Part shown: piece after piece, positions 1-8,278 of the stretch
How the letters are laid out: each line of letters begins with the position of its first letter
Numbering within the stretch: position 1 is the stretch's first letter
Assembly: GCF_900108305.1 (NCBI RefSeq)
Contig: NZ_FNUX01000028.1
Location: forward strand, 1 to 40,365
Length of the DNA: 40,365 bases
Source of the DNA: Nitrosomonas ureae
Lineage (GTDB): Bacteria > Pseudomonadota > Gammaproteobacteria > Burkholderiales > Nitrosomonadaceae
Direction: 5' to 3'
Position numbers and translations under genes: made by a program
The notes under the pieces: generated by a model
Told to the model about the DNA's origin: nothing
Database searches by the model: none
The model's input: only the letters and a program-made list of their open reading frames with translations

Positions 1-2
1 TA

Positions 3-834
3 CGAATTGCTCGTTCACGGATTTCAGGTGAGTATCTTATCGATTTATTCATAGCTCCATTCTCTCAAGAAATGGAGTCTCCGATAAACCCGGGGCGGTT
101 CAAACCAGGCAATGCTGGATGCAATGGTTGAAGCACATGCACGAGGTAATCAAGTTGTAGGGCTGTGTTTGGGCACTTACGTGCTTGCGTATGCAGGTTT
201 ACTGAAAAACCATAAGGCGGCTACGCATTGGGAGTTTGAACAGGATTTCATAAATCGTTTTCCTGATGTAGAACTCGACTGTAATGCGCTATATGTTGAT
301 GATGATCGTTTGATTACTTCGGCAGGGACAGCAGCCGGTCTCGACTGTTGTTTATATCTAGTTCGTCAGCGTTACGGCAGTGTAATTGCTAATAGATTGG
401 CTAGACGTATGGTGATTCCTCCTTATAGAGAAGGCGGTCAGGCACAGTTTATTGAACGTCCCGTACCTGTTTCAACACAGGATGCCAGAATCAATAGGCT
501 TCTGGATTATTTGAGAAATAATCCAAATAAAATGCACGGTTTGGATGAACTTGCTCGTTATAGCATGATGAGCCGACGCACCTTCACCCGGCAATTTTAC
601 AAAGCAACGGGAATGTCAGTGGGAGAATGGCTATTAATTGAGCGTCTTCAGCGAAGCCAGGAATTGTTAGAATCTATTTCTTTAGCAATAGATACTATTG
701 CAGAGCAAGTTGGATTTCAATCTACTGTTTCCCTGCGTCAACATTTCAAACATAGATTTAATGTGACACCTAGTGAATGGCGAAAAACCTTCCAAGGTAA
801 GCATCCACGCTTGGCATCCGCCGAGATAGCCTAA
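3..834 (+). pseudogene. GlxA-type AraC regulator (DJ-1/PfpI + HTH), 5' end decayed
   Basis: The open part (112-834, 240 residues) contains the C-terminal half of a DJ-1/PfpI amidase-like domain, with the GLCLGTYVLA nucleophile-elbow-like segment and TSAG, followed by an AraC-type double helix-turn-helix (about residues 125-230, with MSRRTFTRQF and the second helix near TPSEWR). Family members are usually about 320 residues, so roughly 80-90 N-terminal residues are missing from this frame. Upstream of 112 the same frame has stops at 52 and 85, while frame 3 encodes PGRFKPGN at about 90-113, which looks like the preceding DJ-1 segment. A frameshift near 110 is therefore inferred, and the window edge hides the true start. 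GlxA-type proteins are regulators of catabolic genes; the target here is unknown. It could still be expressed as a short AraC protein. Confidence 0.65.
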
Positions 835-879
835 GAATCTTTGTTATTGCTGTATTAATTTTACTGCGGAGAACTATTC

Positions 880-966
880 ATGGCAGTGTATGCAGATGAG
901 GTCGTTATTCCTTATGATCGTGATCTGGGGCCGGCGCTTTTCGATCATTATGGCATCGCACACTAA
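880..966 (+). other. 28-codon ORF, possible truncated gene remnant
   Basis: A start codon preceded by a GCGGAG ribosome-binding motif opens a 28-codon frame containing VVIPYDRDLGPALFDHY. The pattern vaguely recalls the N-terminus of small SAM-dependent methyltransferases, but this is a weak impression. The frame stops abruptly at 966 and nothing recognisable continues in other frames, so it is most likely a stump left by a deletion downstream of the broken regulator. Confidence 0.3.
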
Positions 967-1192
967 AAAAGAATATGGTTAAAATCCAATGCACTATCCG
1001 ATGCAAGCCATACTGTTTTAAACGGAAAGACTTTAAGTATTGCGAGGCGGATGTTATTTAAATCGAAAATTAACATCCAGCAAATCGAATGAATTATTTT
1101 TTTAGGATCTCAGGAAGTTAAGCACTTACTAAAGTGTAAAGTGCGCTCACTTACTGAGATGGCTTCCTTTTTATAAAGCAGCATACGAAATA
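967..1192. terminator. Non-coding spacer with two hairpins between convergent genes
   Basis: No gene is seen. An 8-bp inverted repeat (GGATGTTA at 1049, TAACATCC at 1071) and a longer nested hairpin lie here. The nested one pairs ATCTCAG at 1107 with CTGAGAT at 1154, and GCACTT with AAGTGC inside it. They lie between the plus-strand regulator remnant and the convergent minus-strand methyltransferase, where a bidirectional terminator would be expected. No clear uninterrupted U-tract follows, so termination is only a suggestion. Confidence 0.35.
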
Positions 1193-1651
1193 TCATACCC
1201 ACCGGCGAGTCGATTTCAAATATCTGGCATAGTCATTACCAAATTTAGCCAATAGGGCATTTTCTTCCGGAATAATCTGAAATCGATTTAAATACACAAC
1301 AAACAGCGGTAACAACAAAACAGACAAGACATTTGCTAAAAATACGCCCCATGCCGCAAGCATCAACAAAAATCCGGCATACATGGGATTTCGGCTCAAT
1401 CTATAGACACCGGTGGTGACTATAGAAGTGGCCAATCCAGGAGTCAATGGATTTGCTGTTGTTTTTGCTGAAATGAATTCAATGGCAGCGACAATGATCA
1501 ATGCAAGACCCATTATCCATAATGCCCCTGCCCCCCACTCCTTGCCCGGAATTTGAATCACCGCCCAAGGACTCATCGATGAAACAAACCACATGACTAC
1601 TGCAAACAAAAGAACCAATATAGCCGGTGGAATTTTAAGTTCAAGACGATA
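1193..1651 (-). CDS. Isoprenylcysteine carboxyl methyltransferase-family membrane protein
   Basis: A small integral membrane protein of the ICMT/PEMT-like family. These enzymes methylate lipids or prenylated/thiol substrates using SAM; bacterial members are mostly uncharacterised. Visible are about four hydrophobic segments, the TTGVYRLSRNPMYAG motif (the SAM-binding RNPxY signature) and the C-terminal EE..L..KFG.DY.RY motif typical of the family. The frame is open up to 1726, but the 25 extra residues lack hydrophobic or conserved character. Starting at the ATG at 1651 gives 152 residues, the usual family length. Neither start has a strong ribosome-binding site. It lies alone, downstream of a broken phosphatase gene on the same strand. 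The substrate cannot be predicted. Confidence 0.8.
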   Translation of the reverse strand, partial: YRLELKIPPAILVLLFAVVMWFVSSMSPWAVIQIPGKEWGAGALWIMGLALIIVAAIEFISAKTTANPLTPGLATSIVTTGVYRLSRNPMYAGFLLMLAAWGVFLANVLSVLLLPLFVVYLNRFQIIPEENALLAKFGNDYARYLKSTRRWV

Positions 1652-1740
1652 CATAAAATGAAGCAATATCCCTAGAAGATTCTGATTAAATAAAGTTAAT
1701 TGGTATTTTGAAATACGCAATCCCATTTTTTTCGGCTGGT

Positions 1741-1960
1741 GGTAATTTTCCGGCTCTGATGTTTACCTGTATCGAAGGCAATAACAAAGCGGGCATTTTT
1801 AATTGTCCAACTGCAAGCGGCCCTGACAGATTCATCATCATATTCAGGCGATTGTAAATAATGGATTTAACCCCACTGCTGCTATTTCTGCCAAATCATT
1901 TACACTAATTTGACGAGTAACAAACAGCTTCTCATCCAGTTTTGTTGTAACAATGCTCAT
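1741..1960 (-). pseudogene. Remnant of a TIGR01244/Blh-like sulfide-phosphatase family gene
   Basis: Reading minus from the ATG at 1960, the first 38 codons give KLDEKLFVTRQISVNDLAE, typical of the N-terminus of the beta-lactamase-hydrolase-like (TIGR01244, DSP-PTPase-like) family. The frame then fails. Restoring one base near 1867 and one near 1848 gives GLKSIIYNRPEYDDESVRA, which matches the conserved 'GFKTIINNRPDGE' region of the family. The active-site CX5R motif is not recognisable further on; only a degenerate VIAFDTGKHQSR tail is seen. So at least two single-base deletions plus a larger loss are present. A possibly functional exported relative lies at 39757-40269. Confidence 0.65.
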
Positions 1961-2031
1961 TTCCTTCTTCTTCCATAAGGATTGATTTTAAATCACCCAA
2001 GCGAGTTTAAACAGCAAATCCGCACCCAATA

Positions 2032-2274
2032 CTAATGATGCTTACATCCGCACCCAGGTGCGTGTACATGATTTACCTGATCAGTTTTTGGCTGCAGCGA
2101 ACGCATTGCCAGATCCCGGCCATGCGCCATGTTGCCATGCATCGCAGGGGCGGAAAGAATCACTTTTTCTGCCGTACTCCCGCATGCCGAACAATCCGGG
2201 CTGAGCGTGTTGATTGAATGGCGTACTTCAAATTGGAGCTTGCACTGTGCACACAAGTAATCATAAGTTGGCAT
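2032..2274 (-). CDS. FmdB-family zinc ribbon protein
   Basis: An 80-residue protein with the FmdB/CxxC_CXXC_SSSS zinc ribbon at the N-terminus: MPTYDYLCAQC starts the fold, with two CxxC knuckles (CAQC and CSAC) about 20 residues apart that should bind one zinc. The tail is rich in His and Cys (HVHAPGCGCKHH), so a second metal site is possible. FmdB was first noted beside formamidase/amidase genes and is described as a putative regulator; the true role is unknown. It lies 102 bp downstream of the carbonic anhydrase-like gene on the same strand, without an obvious terminator between, so co-transcription is likely. The start is the usual MPTY methionine of the family. Confidence 0.85.
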   Translation of the reverse strand: MPTYDYLCAQCKLQFEVRHSINTLSPDCSACGSTAEKVILSAPAMHGNMAHGRDLAMRSLQPKTDQVNHVHAPGCGCKHH

Positions 2275-2376
2275 CTGGAATCCTTATTCATTACATTAAT
2301 GGCATTCTTCAGAAACGTTAAGACGTGGCCACTGGCTATGCCAAGTGGTCACGCTATTAGATTTTTTCTCTTAAAC

Positions 2377-3030
2377 TTAGCTCCAACGAGGCGGTTGTTT
2401 TTCTTTGACGCCGAATTGCGCAGAAATGACATCGGTTCTGGCCCGCTTTTCAGTGTCTCGTGTCGGCGCTCTCAGCCGGCGCGTTTCAACTTCCCAGATC
2501 CAGCCGCTGATGACTACATCTTTGGGAATGAGCGGATGATTTTTGAATGCTTCGATGGTCTTCATGCAGGTTTCGTCCACGTCATCCATCATTCCGATCC
2601 ACTTGGCGAATGCGCCTTTCTCCAGCTTCTGCTCCGGCAGCGTTGGATCCAACGCGATATTGTCCGGATCGATTCCCTTATCGCGTAGCATTTTTTCCAG
2701 ATCGGCTGCATTCGCCGACAGCATGCCACACTGCGTATGCTGAACGATAACGATTTCCTTGGTGCCAAAGAAATTGCAGGTCAGCATCGCCGAGCGAATG
2801 GCATCGTCAGTAACGATTCCTCCGGCATTACGGAAGCAATGCGCATCGCCATGACCCGCCGGGGTGTCTACGTGAATACCGAGCGCTTCGTCTATCGGTA
2901 AGCGTTCGTCCATACAAGCCAGCACCCACAACTTCCGGTTATTATGCCCACCCGCTCCATGACGGCGACGTTGTGCCCAGTGATCGTATGCGGCTAAACG
3001 TGTATCCAGCTCATCCTTGAGAGTTTTCAT
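2377..3030 (-). CDS. Beta-carbonic anhydrase-like protein (clade D / COS hydrolase-type)
   Basis: A 217-residue beta-class carbonic anhydrase fold. The zinc and catalytic residues are all visible: C39-x-D41-x-R43 in ACMDER, then H98 and C101 in QHTQCGM. The class catalyses CO2 hydration; the related carbonyl sulfide hydrolase of Thiobacillus belongs to the same branch and keeps the same ligands, so COS or CS2 hydrolysis cannot be excluded. The sequence does not separate these activities. It is cytoplasmic, with no signal peptide. The gene is divergent from a sigma-54 activator and preceded by a -24/-12 type promoter, which suggests inducible expression under that activator rather than housekeeping use. 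An FmdB-type zinc protein follows. ATG at 3030 has an AGGAG-like site upstream. Confidence 0.85.
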   Translation of the reverse strand: MKTLKDELDTRLAAYDHWAQRRRHGAGGHNNRKLWVLACMDERLPIDEALGIHVDTPAGHGDAHCFRNAGGIVTDDAIRSAMLTCNFFGTKEIVIVQHTQCGMLSANAADLEKMLRDKGIDPDNIALDPTLPEQKLEKGAFAKWIGMMDDVDETCMKTIEAFKNHPLIPKDVVISGWIWEVETRRLRAPTRDTEKRARTDVISAQFGVKEKQPPRWS

Positions 3031-3163
3031 TTTGAGTCTCCTCGGTAATAGGTTGAAATTTAAAACTCCTTGAAAGGATCTACTTTCTTAGTAAAACCTA
3101 AAGGGATTCCTAGGGGTATTTAACCCGTGCACTTGGTTATTCTCAGATGCAATAAAACTATAG

Positions 3164-3178
3164 GCAAATACCATGCCA
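3164..3178 (-). promoter_or_regulatory. Sigma-54 (-24/-12) promoter for the carbonic anhydrase-like gene
   Basis: On the minus strand the sequence reads TGGCAT, five bases, TTGC. This matches the sigma-54 consensus TGGCAC-N5-TTGC at all but one position, with exact spacing between the GG and GC dinucleotides. It implies transcription starting near 3152 and a leader of about 120 nt before the gene starting at 3030. A sigma-54-dependent activator is encoded divergently right next to it, which raises confidence well above that of an isolated motif. Confidence 0.7.
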
Positions 3179-3241
3179 CTAAGATAAAAATAATATTTGA
3201 TTTTAATTACAATAAGTTAAATTTTACTTGTTGCTAGGCTA

Positions 3242-3278
3242 GTGAAGCTATGCTTCAATGAATGAAATTTCACTTCAC
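3242..3278. promoter_or_regulatory. Nested palindromes, likely activator-binding (UAS) site
   Basis: This stretch contains TGAAGC-TAT-GCTTCA (3243-3257), the perfect palindrome TGAAATTTCA (3263-3272) and an outer pair GTGAAG (3242) / CTTCAC (3273). It lies 65-100 bp upstream of the minus-strand -24/-12 element, the usual position for enhancer sites of sigma-54 activators. It also sits just upstream of the activator's own start at 3295, so autoregulation is plausible. Binding is inferred from position and symmetry only. Confidence 0.5.
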
Positions 3279-3294
3279 ACATCACCCATAATCT

Positions 3295-4857
3295 ATGAAC
3301 AACAATCCTCTTTCTGAGTTAACACCGATCTTTTTTCTGCAAACCTTTATTCTTGAACTGATGCATGCCAGCGAACAACAGGGACAAAAGCATTGTGAAG
3401 AGCTGATTGAGCATATAGCCCAAACCGCAGGGTGTTTTTTTGAAGAAACTTATCGAGAAAATACTCATAAAAATAAACAGCTCGACAATGAAAGCTATAC
3501 CGAACTGATACTCGGCATCAAAAACAATATCGGTGGTAAATTTTCATTGGTTTCCAGTAATCAGGACTGTATTACGGTTACCAATTCCCGCTGTCCTTTC
3601 GGCGAACAAGTTACCAACTTTCCTGAATTATGTAGAATGACTTCCAGCGTATTTGGGGGTATTGCAGCCAGAAACTTTGGTTACGCCAAAGTTGAAATCA
3701 AAAAAAGCATAGCCCTCCAGGATGGCAAGTGTGACGTATGCATTTACACCAATCCACATGCAGCAAAAGGACATGCTGGAATGGAATATACCGATTCTAC
3801 GCCAGTCAAGGAAATTAACGACATCAATGAATTACACTGCAAGATTGAGACCAGCATGCAACGGCTTTGGCACAAGCAAAGCAAGCAACTATCAAAAAAA
3901 CAACAGCCCCCTGCAATCGTAGCGAAATCACCAATGATGCAGAAAATACTGCAATCAATCGAGGTTATTGCACCCACTATGGCAACGGTTCTGATTCAGG
4001 GCCAAACAGGTGTAGGTAAAGAGCTTATAGCACGCGCCATACATGCAATGAGCGATCGCTACCATAAGCCATTCATCGCCATTAACTGTGGCGCGATTCC
4101 GGAAAGCCTGATTGAAAGCAGCTTATTCGGGCATGAAAAAGGCGCTTTTACAGGAGCAATCGAAATACACCAAGGCTATTTTGAGCGAGCCGAAGGCGGT
4201 ACTTTGTTTCTGGATGAAGTCGACTCATTGTCGCCAGCAGCACAAACCAGATTGCTTCGTGTAATCCAGGAAGGAGAGCTGGAGAGGGTTGGCGGCAAGC
4301 AAACCTTGGCTGTTGATGTAAGGATCATTTCAGCAACCAATCAGAATCTGGAAGGTCTTGTTAAACAGGATCTGTTCCGCAATGACCTATACTACCGCAT
4401 CAATGTAGTGCGCTTAAGCATTCCCCCCTTGGCCGAACGACCGGAGGATTTACCTTATCTTGTGCAATTGGTCATTCAGCGATTGAACAAGCGGTATAAC
4501 AAGCAGGTCGAATCAGTAAGTCGTGAGGTTATGCAGAAAATCCGCGCTTATCATTGGCCGGGCAATGTTCGTGAGTTAGAAAATATCCTTGAGCGCAGCA
4601 TCTTGTATGTTAGTGGCAAAGAAATGACTGAACTGGATTTAGAGCTTCCAACTAAAACAAAAAATATTAGTGAATGGAAAGACGAAAAAGAATATGCTCT
4701 TACCAAAATTGAAAAATCATTCCTTGAAACAGCTTTGAAACAACATCACGGAAATATAAAGAGAGTCTCTGAAAACATGGGAATTACATCACGCGCAGTT
4801 TACACTAAGCTAAAAAAGCACAATATTAGCTTGGCAGATTTCCGTGCTGTTGATTGA
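3295..4857 (+). CDS. Sigma-54-dependent activator with methanogen-output-like sensory domain
   Basis: A 520-residue enhancer-binding protein. Residues 1-185 form an unusual sensor: the CPFGE...LCRMTSSVFGGIAARNFGY...GKCDVC pattern resembles the MetOD1 (methanogen output) domain, with Cys100, Cys113, Cys146 and Cys149 as possible metal or redox ligands. An AAA+ domain follows, with Walker A GQTGVGKE (236-243), the sigma-54 contact loop GAFTGA (283-288), Walker B LFLDE (304-308) and arginine-rich sensor regions. The C-terminus (about 480-515) is a Fis-type helix-turn-helix. There is no receiver domain, so it should respond directly to a ligand or redox signal rather than through a phosphorelay. 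The divergent carbonic anhydrase-like gene with its -24/-12 promoter is the obvious target. The ligand is unknown. Confidence 0.9.
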   Translation: MNNNPLSELTPIFFLQTFILELMHASEQQGQKHCEELIEHIAQTAGCFFEETYRENTHKNKQLDNESYTELILGIKNNIGGKFSLVSSNQDCITVTNSRCPFGEQVTNFPELCRMTSSVFGGIAARNFGYAKVEIKKSIALQDGKCDVCIYTNPHAAKGHAGMEYTDSTPVKEINDINELHCKIETSMQRLWHKQSKQLSKKQQPPAIVAKSPMMQKILQSIEVIAPTMATVLIQGQTGVGKELIARAIHAMSDRYHKPFIAINCGAIPESLIESSLFGHEKGAFTGAIEIHQGYFERAEGGTLFLDEVDSLSPAAQTRLLRVIQEGELERVGGKQTLAVDVRIISATNQNLEGLVKQDLFRNDLYYRINVVRLSIPPLAERPEDLPYLVQLVIQRLNKRYNKQVESVSREVMQKIRAYHWPGNVRELENILERSILYVSGKEMTELDLELPTKTKNISEWKDEKEYALTKIEKSFLETALKQHHGNIKRVSENMGITSRAVYTKLKKHNISLADFRAVD

Positions 4858-5069
4858 AAACTGTGATGTGTGCAGAGATGCAGAACAATCAATAGCATCA
4901 TAATAATTTAGCTTTCAACTACAGCAAACAAAGAACAGGCTGACACTTTTCTCCGCCTTGCTTTCCGAACTCCATCCAACTATGATCGGACAGGGCTAAA
5001 GCGCGGGGTACTCAGTGAAAGCCTATGATGGTAGTATTTGTTTCGAGTTTAATTCAGTTTTATCTATAT

Positions 5070-6158
5070 TTATTGTTTTGATAGTTCGTTGTTCCCCGTA
5101 ACTAGTTTTGTCTTGCTACCTGTTAACAAGTTGGGTGGCGGACCTATCGGCTCAAAATCTTTCAGCAAGGGAATATCATCCTTATAAACCCAGCGGATAT
5201 CCGTGTCGAAAGTACCTTGCGGCCCCCAACTGCCAGTGAATTTCTTGCCATCCGGGGTAAAAGTCCAACACATGTCCTCACCGTCAGTATTGATGGAATC
5301 ACCGAGATTGATTGGCTCTTGCCATTCACCATTTGCGTTTTGATGTGAAATCCACATATCATGCCCGCCACGGGAACCCAGATCAGTCCGCATACTGGTG
5401 ATGACTAAGCTTTTTCCATCTTTTGACAACCCGGTCCAGTGCATGTGATCACGCTGCGGAGAGTTAATTTTCGATCCCAGGCTTACCGGTTTTTGCCATA
5501 CTCCATTTTTCTTCTCGACTTTCCAGATATCACTTTCTTGTGTTACCCCTGGCTGGCTATAGTTGAAATAAATCAGGCTGTCAGAAACAATAATCGGACA
5601 GTGTTCCTCACCGGTCGGCGTATTGATGCTGGGAAGCTCCGGCACATCATTCCAGTTCCTGGCCGATTGCCATACGCCATCTACTTTTTGAACGACGTAT
5701 AAATCACCCGACAATAAATTACCGGGTTCATATCTTGTAAAATAGATGACATTTCCATCATCGGAAAAACTCGGTTCCAGTTCCCAGGCTGACGTATTAA
5801 TATTTGGCCCGACGGCAGGATCAATATCAGATCCTAAATGAATGGACGGTTGCCAGACACCATCTACATTGTGAGACATCCATATATCGAAGTTGTACGG
5901 GTTACCGGATGATTCCACGCTACCTTCACGGGTCGACACAAAAATTGCAGTTTTGCCGTCTGCGCTATAAGTAATCTCGATTTCTGAACCAGGCGAATTG
6001 ATCGGCTCACCCATGCTTTTTGATATGCGCGGCAACTCCGAGGCACTTCCGTGGCCGGCTCCATGCATACCTGGCATTGCATGAGAAACATCATACGCTA
6101 ACGACAATACAAGCGATGCAAAGCCAAGTTTTGCAGTAATCAGTTTACTTCTCATCAT
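5070..6158 (-). CDS. Exported PD40/TolB-like beta-propeller protein
   Basis: A 362-residue protein with an N-terminal signal peptide (hydrophobic core ending in AYDVSHA, probable cleavage before MPGMHG). Repeated PD40-type blades follow: several units of the form S.DG..I.F.S.R....DIW.S....G.W..P..LG..INS, at about residues 60-110, 125-165, 185-240 and 245-310. Such proteins are periplasmic or outer-surface propellers, related in fold to TolB, and mostly of unknown function. A His/Met/Gly-rich stretch just after the signal peptide (MPGMHGAGHG) could bind metal. The start is supported by a GGGGGAA ribosome-binding stretch a few bases upstream. It appears monocistronic, with a 212-bp spacer to the activator gene end. 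Confidence 0.8.
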   Translation of the reverse strand: MMRSKLITAKLGFASLVLSLAYDVSHAMPGMHGAGHGSASELPRISKSMGEPINSPGSEIEITYSADGKTAIFVSTREGSVESSGNPYNFDIWMSHNVDGVWQPSIHLGSDIDPAVGPNINTSAWELEPSFSDDGNVIYFTRYEPGNLLSGDLYVVQKVDGVWQSARNWNDVPELPSINTPTGEEHCPIIVSDSLIYFNYSQPGVTQESDIWKVEKKNGVWQKPVSLGSKINSPQRDHMHWTGLSKDGKSLVITSMRTDLGSRGGHDMWISHQNANGEWQEPINLGDSINTDGEDMCWTFTPDGKKFTGSWGPQGTFDTDIRWVYKDDIPLLKDFEPIGPPPNLLTGSKTKLVTGNNELSKQ

Positions 6159-6512
6159 GATTGTTCCCCCTTAAAATAATAGACCCAGATTTAATGTGAC
6201 GATCCCGAAAATCTTTCCAATCACCGGCAAAGCACATAATTCCTATTTATGTCAGTCAAAGATCAATTAGCGCTTTCTTTATTGCTTAGTTAATTTTAAT
6301 TGTTGCGTTTCTGGTTTCTGATTTGCTTAAATTGCATTCTTATATACTCCTCTATCAGTATTTGATGGAGTTTATTATGAATATACTGCTGGAGAATGGC
6401 AGTGACCCACGGGACATTTCTCGCAACATTTGGGCCAGAAAAGCATTCAATTGACCTACAATCTTCCAAACGAAATAGCCAATAGAGACAGTATAGCCTA
6501 CGTCACATAAAA
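6159..6512. other. Intergenic region, promoter side of the PD40 gene
   Basis: AT-rich spacer. The only open frame of note is a 25-codon one starting at 6377, with a GGAG motif upstream (NILLENGSDPRDISRNIWAR), which stops at a TGA and matches nothing recognised. The PD40 gene promoter should lie near 6200-6300 on the minus strand, but no unambiguous -35/-10 pair could be picked. The right part abuts insertion-sequence debris. Confidence 0.4.
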
Positions 6513-7041
6513 TTATTCAATTTCAAAGAGTTGCTCAACGGTTTGTTTTTGTTGTTTTCTGATTGCTTTGGCTTGTGTGATTGCATTTTGAATATCCCGC
6601 CTTTTGTGAAAGGTCGCGTTATCCATAACCACGGCTGATGCTGGCGGGAGCTTTGGTAACAGATCGTGTACGTCCAGCCGAAAAAAATATCTGCATCAAT
6701 ATGGCTTATGAACAATCCCAGCGTCAAAAGACATTTGCCGATCAACGCACCGATCACATTGACGCGACCTCCGGCATGCCAATGGGTGCGTACCCATGTG
6801 TTTGTGGCATATCGTGAGCAAAACCGCTTTCGTCAATATAGACGATGACACGGTTTTGAGCTTTGCCAAACCATAGTCCGGTGGCAAATCACGCCAGGGT
6901 GCACCTGGTGCGTATGATCCAGAAAACGGCATTGATAATCTTTTGCTATGCCGTCCAAGCGCCTGCGCGGCCAGGCAAATCGGGTTCGAGCAATGTCCAT
7001 GCTTTATCTGAAATATCATGTCTACGATGGGAATGTGTCAT
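6513..7041 (-). mobile_element. Chimeric remnant of IS5-family and IS630-family transposases
   Basis: Read on the minus strand from 7041, the first about 165 bp encode MTHSHRRHDISDKAW and, after an in-frame TAG and a frameshift, GAPWRDLPPDYG, the N-terminal hallmark of IS5-family (IS427-type) transposases. At about 6870 the sequence switches to an IS630-family DDE transposase: VIVYIDESGF with HDMPQTHGYAPIG, then GRVNVIGALIGKCLLT after a shift, then VMDNATFHKRRDIQNAIT and KAIRKQQKQTVEQLFEIE to a stop at 6513. Several frameshifts and internal deletions are present and neither element has visible ends, so this is dead DNA formed by nested insertion followed by deletion. Confidence 0.8.
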
Positions 7042-7159
7042 ATGAGATCCTTTTTGTTTTCAACAGAATCTCATTTTTTATCTCATGACTACACTATCCA
7101 AAATGACACGGAAACTGCAAAGGGAAATGTTAGCTGGTTGATATATCAAATATAGCCAC

Positions 7160-7182
7160 GAGTTCGAATCCTGCCTTCGCCG
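7160..7182 (+). other. Possible tRNA 3'-end fragment
   Basis: AGTTCGAATCCTGCC resembles the T-loop and 3' half of a T-stem, followed by a short acceptor-like tail (TTCGCCG). The 5' half of the T-stem does not pair and no anticodon or D arm precedes it. It may be a duplicated tRNA end left by an integrated element, next to the IS debris, or a coincidence. Confidence 0.25.
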
Positions 7183-7194
7183 GTTAAGTCAGAG

Positions 7195-8274
7195 TTATTG
7201 CAAAATCACTCCCCCTCCCAAACATACCTGACTCTCATAAATAACAACGGATTGTCCCGGTGTGATTGCCCACTGATTTTGTGCAAATTCTACCTGGCAG
7301 TATTCATGCGACAAACTTGTAATGGTGCAAGGCGCATCAATTTGACGATAGCGCGTTTTTGCAGCATAAACCCAATTGCAATGTGGCTGTGTGTCATCGA
7401 TCCATGATAAATCGATTGCCTTCAGAGAAGGGCGAAATAAATCCGGATGATTATGACCTTGAACAACAATCAAGACATTTCTGATCATATCTTTGGCAGC
7501 CACAAACCACGGTTCATCGCCACCATTCCGAATACCTCCAATTCCTAATCCCTGTCGTTGCCCTATGGTGTAATACATTAATCCAATATGCTCACCAATA
7601 ACCTTTCCATCAGTTGTCCGGATTTCTCCAGGCTCATGGGGAAGATAACGGTTAAGAAACTCACGAAACGGGCGCTCGCCAATAAAGCATATGCCCGTAC
7701 TGTCTTTTTTAGAGGAATTGGGCAGCTTCAACTCCATGGCTATTTTACGTACTTCGCGCTTATAGAAATGACCGATTGGAAAGAGCGATTTAGCAAGCTG
7801 TGCTTGATTCAGTCGATATAAAAAATAACTTTGATCCTTGTTTCCATCTTCACCTTTTAATAATTGAAAAACACTGCCAGCTTTACGCACCCGGGCATAA
7901 TGACCTGTTGCAATATAATCGGCCCCCAGTTTATTGGCATGATCCAGAAATGCTTTGAATTTGATCTCGGCATTGCACAGCACATCAGGGTTCGGAGTAC
8001 GCCCGGCTTGATATTCTGCAAGAAACTGTGAAAATACCCGTTCTTTGTATTCGATTGAGAAATTGACTATTTCGATCGGAATATCAATAACATCAGCCAC
8101 TGATACTGCATCGATAAAATCCTGACGCGAAGAACAATATTCGTCAGTATCATCATCCTCCCAATTCTTCATAAATAATCCTACAACATCATAGCCTTGC
8201 TGCTTCAACAAATATGCGGCCACGGATGAATCGACACCACCAGACATACCGACGATTACACGATATTTTTTCAT
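7195..8274 (-). CDS. mnmA: tRNA-specific 2-thiouridylase MnmA
   Basis: This enzyme makes 2-thiouridine at U34 of Lys, Glu and Gln tRNAs using ATP and a persulfide relay. The PP-loop GMSGGVDSS lies near the N-terminus; the two catalytic cysteines are seen in [13 protein letters not shown] and [10 protein letters not shown]; the C-terminal beta-barrel ends in GQSVVIYE...CLGGGVI. Length (359 residues from the chosen start) fits the family. I prefer the ATG at 8274, since [17 protein letters not shown] matches family N-termini and an AAGG motif precedes it. An in-frame ATG at 8289 overlaps the upstream nudJ-like gene. The nudJ-mnmA pairing, four bases apart, is the same as in enterobacteria and supports co-transcription. 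Confidence 0.95.
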   Translation of the reverse strand: MKKYRVIVGMSGGVDSSVAAYLLKQQGYDVVGLFMKNWEDDDTDEYCSSRQDFIDAVSVADVIDIPIEIVNFSIEYKERVFSQFLAEYQAGRTPNPDVLCNAEIKFKAFLDHANKLGADYIATGHYARVRKAGSVFQLLKGEDGNKDQSYFLYRLNQAQLAKSLFPIGHFYKREVRKIAMELKLPNSSKKDSTGICFIGERPFREFLNRYLPHEPGEIRTTDGKVIGEHIGLMYYTIGQRQGLGIGGIRNGGDEPWFVAAKDMIRNVLIVVQGHNHPDLFRPSLKAIDLSWIDDTQPHCNWVYAAKTRYRQIDAPCTITSLSHEYCQVEFAQNQWAITPGQSVVIYESQVCLGGGVILQ

Positions 8275-8278
8275 CGCC

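Noticed and set aside
2218..2688. 156-codon plus-strand frame opposite the carbonic anhydrase-like gene
   Set aside because: Antisense shadow; the minus-strand gene has all catalytic residues.
4925..4965. TGACAC followed by TTGCT downstream of the activator gene
   Set aside because: The spacing between the two blocks is too long for a sigma-54 promoter and there is no gene to drive.
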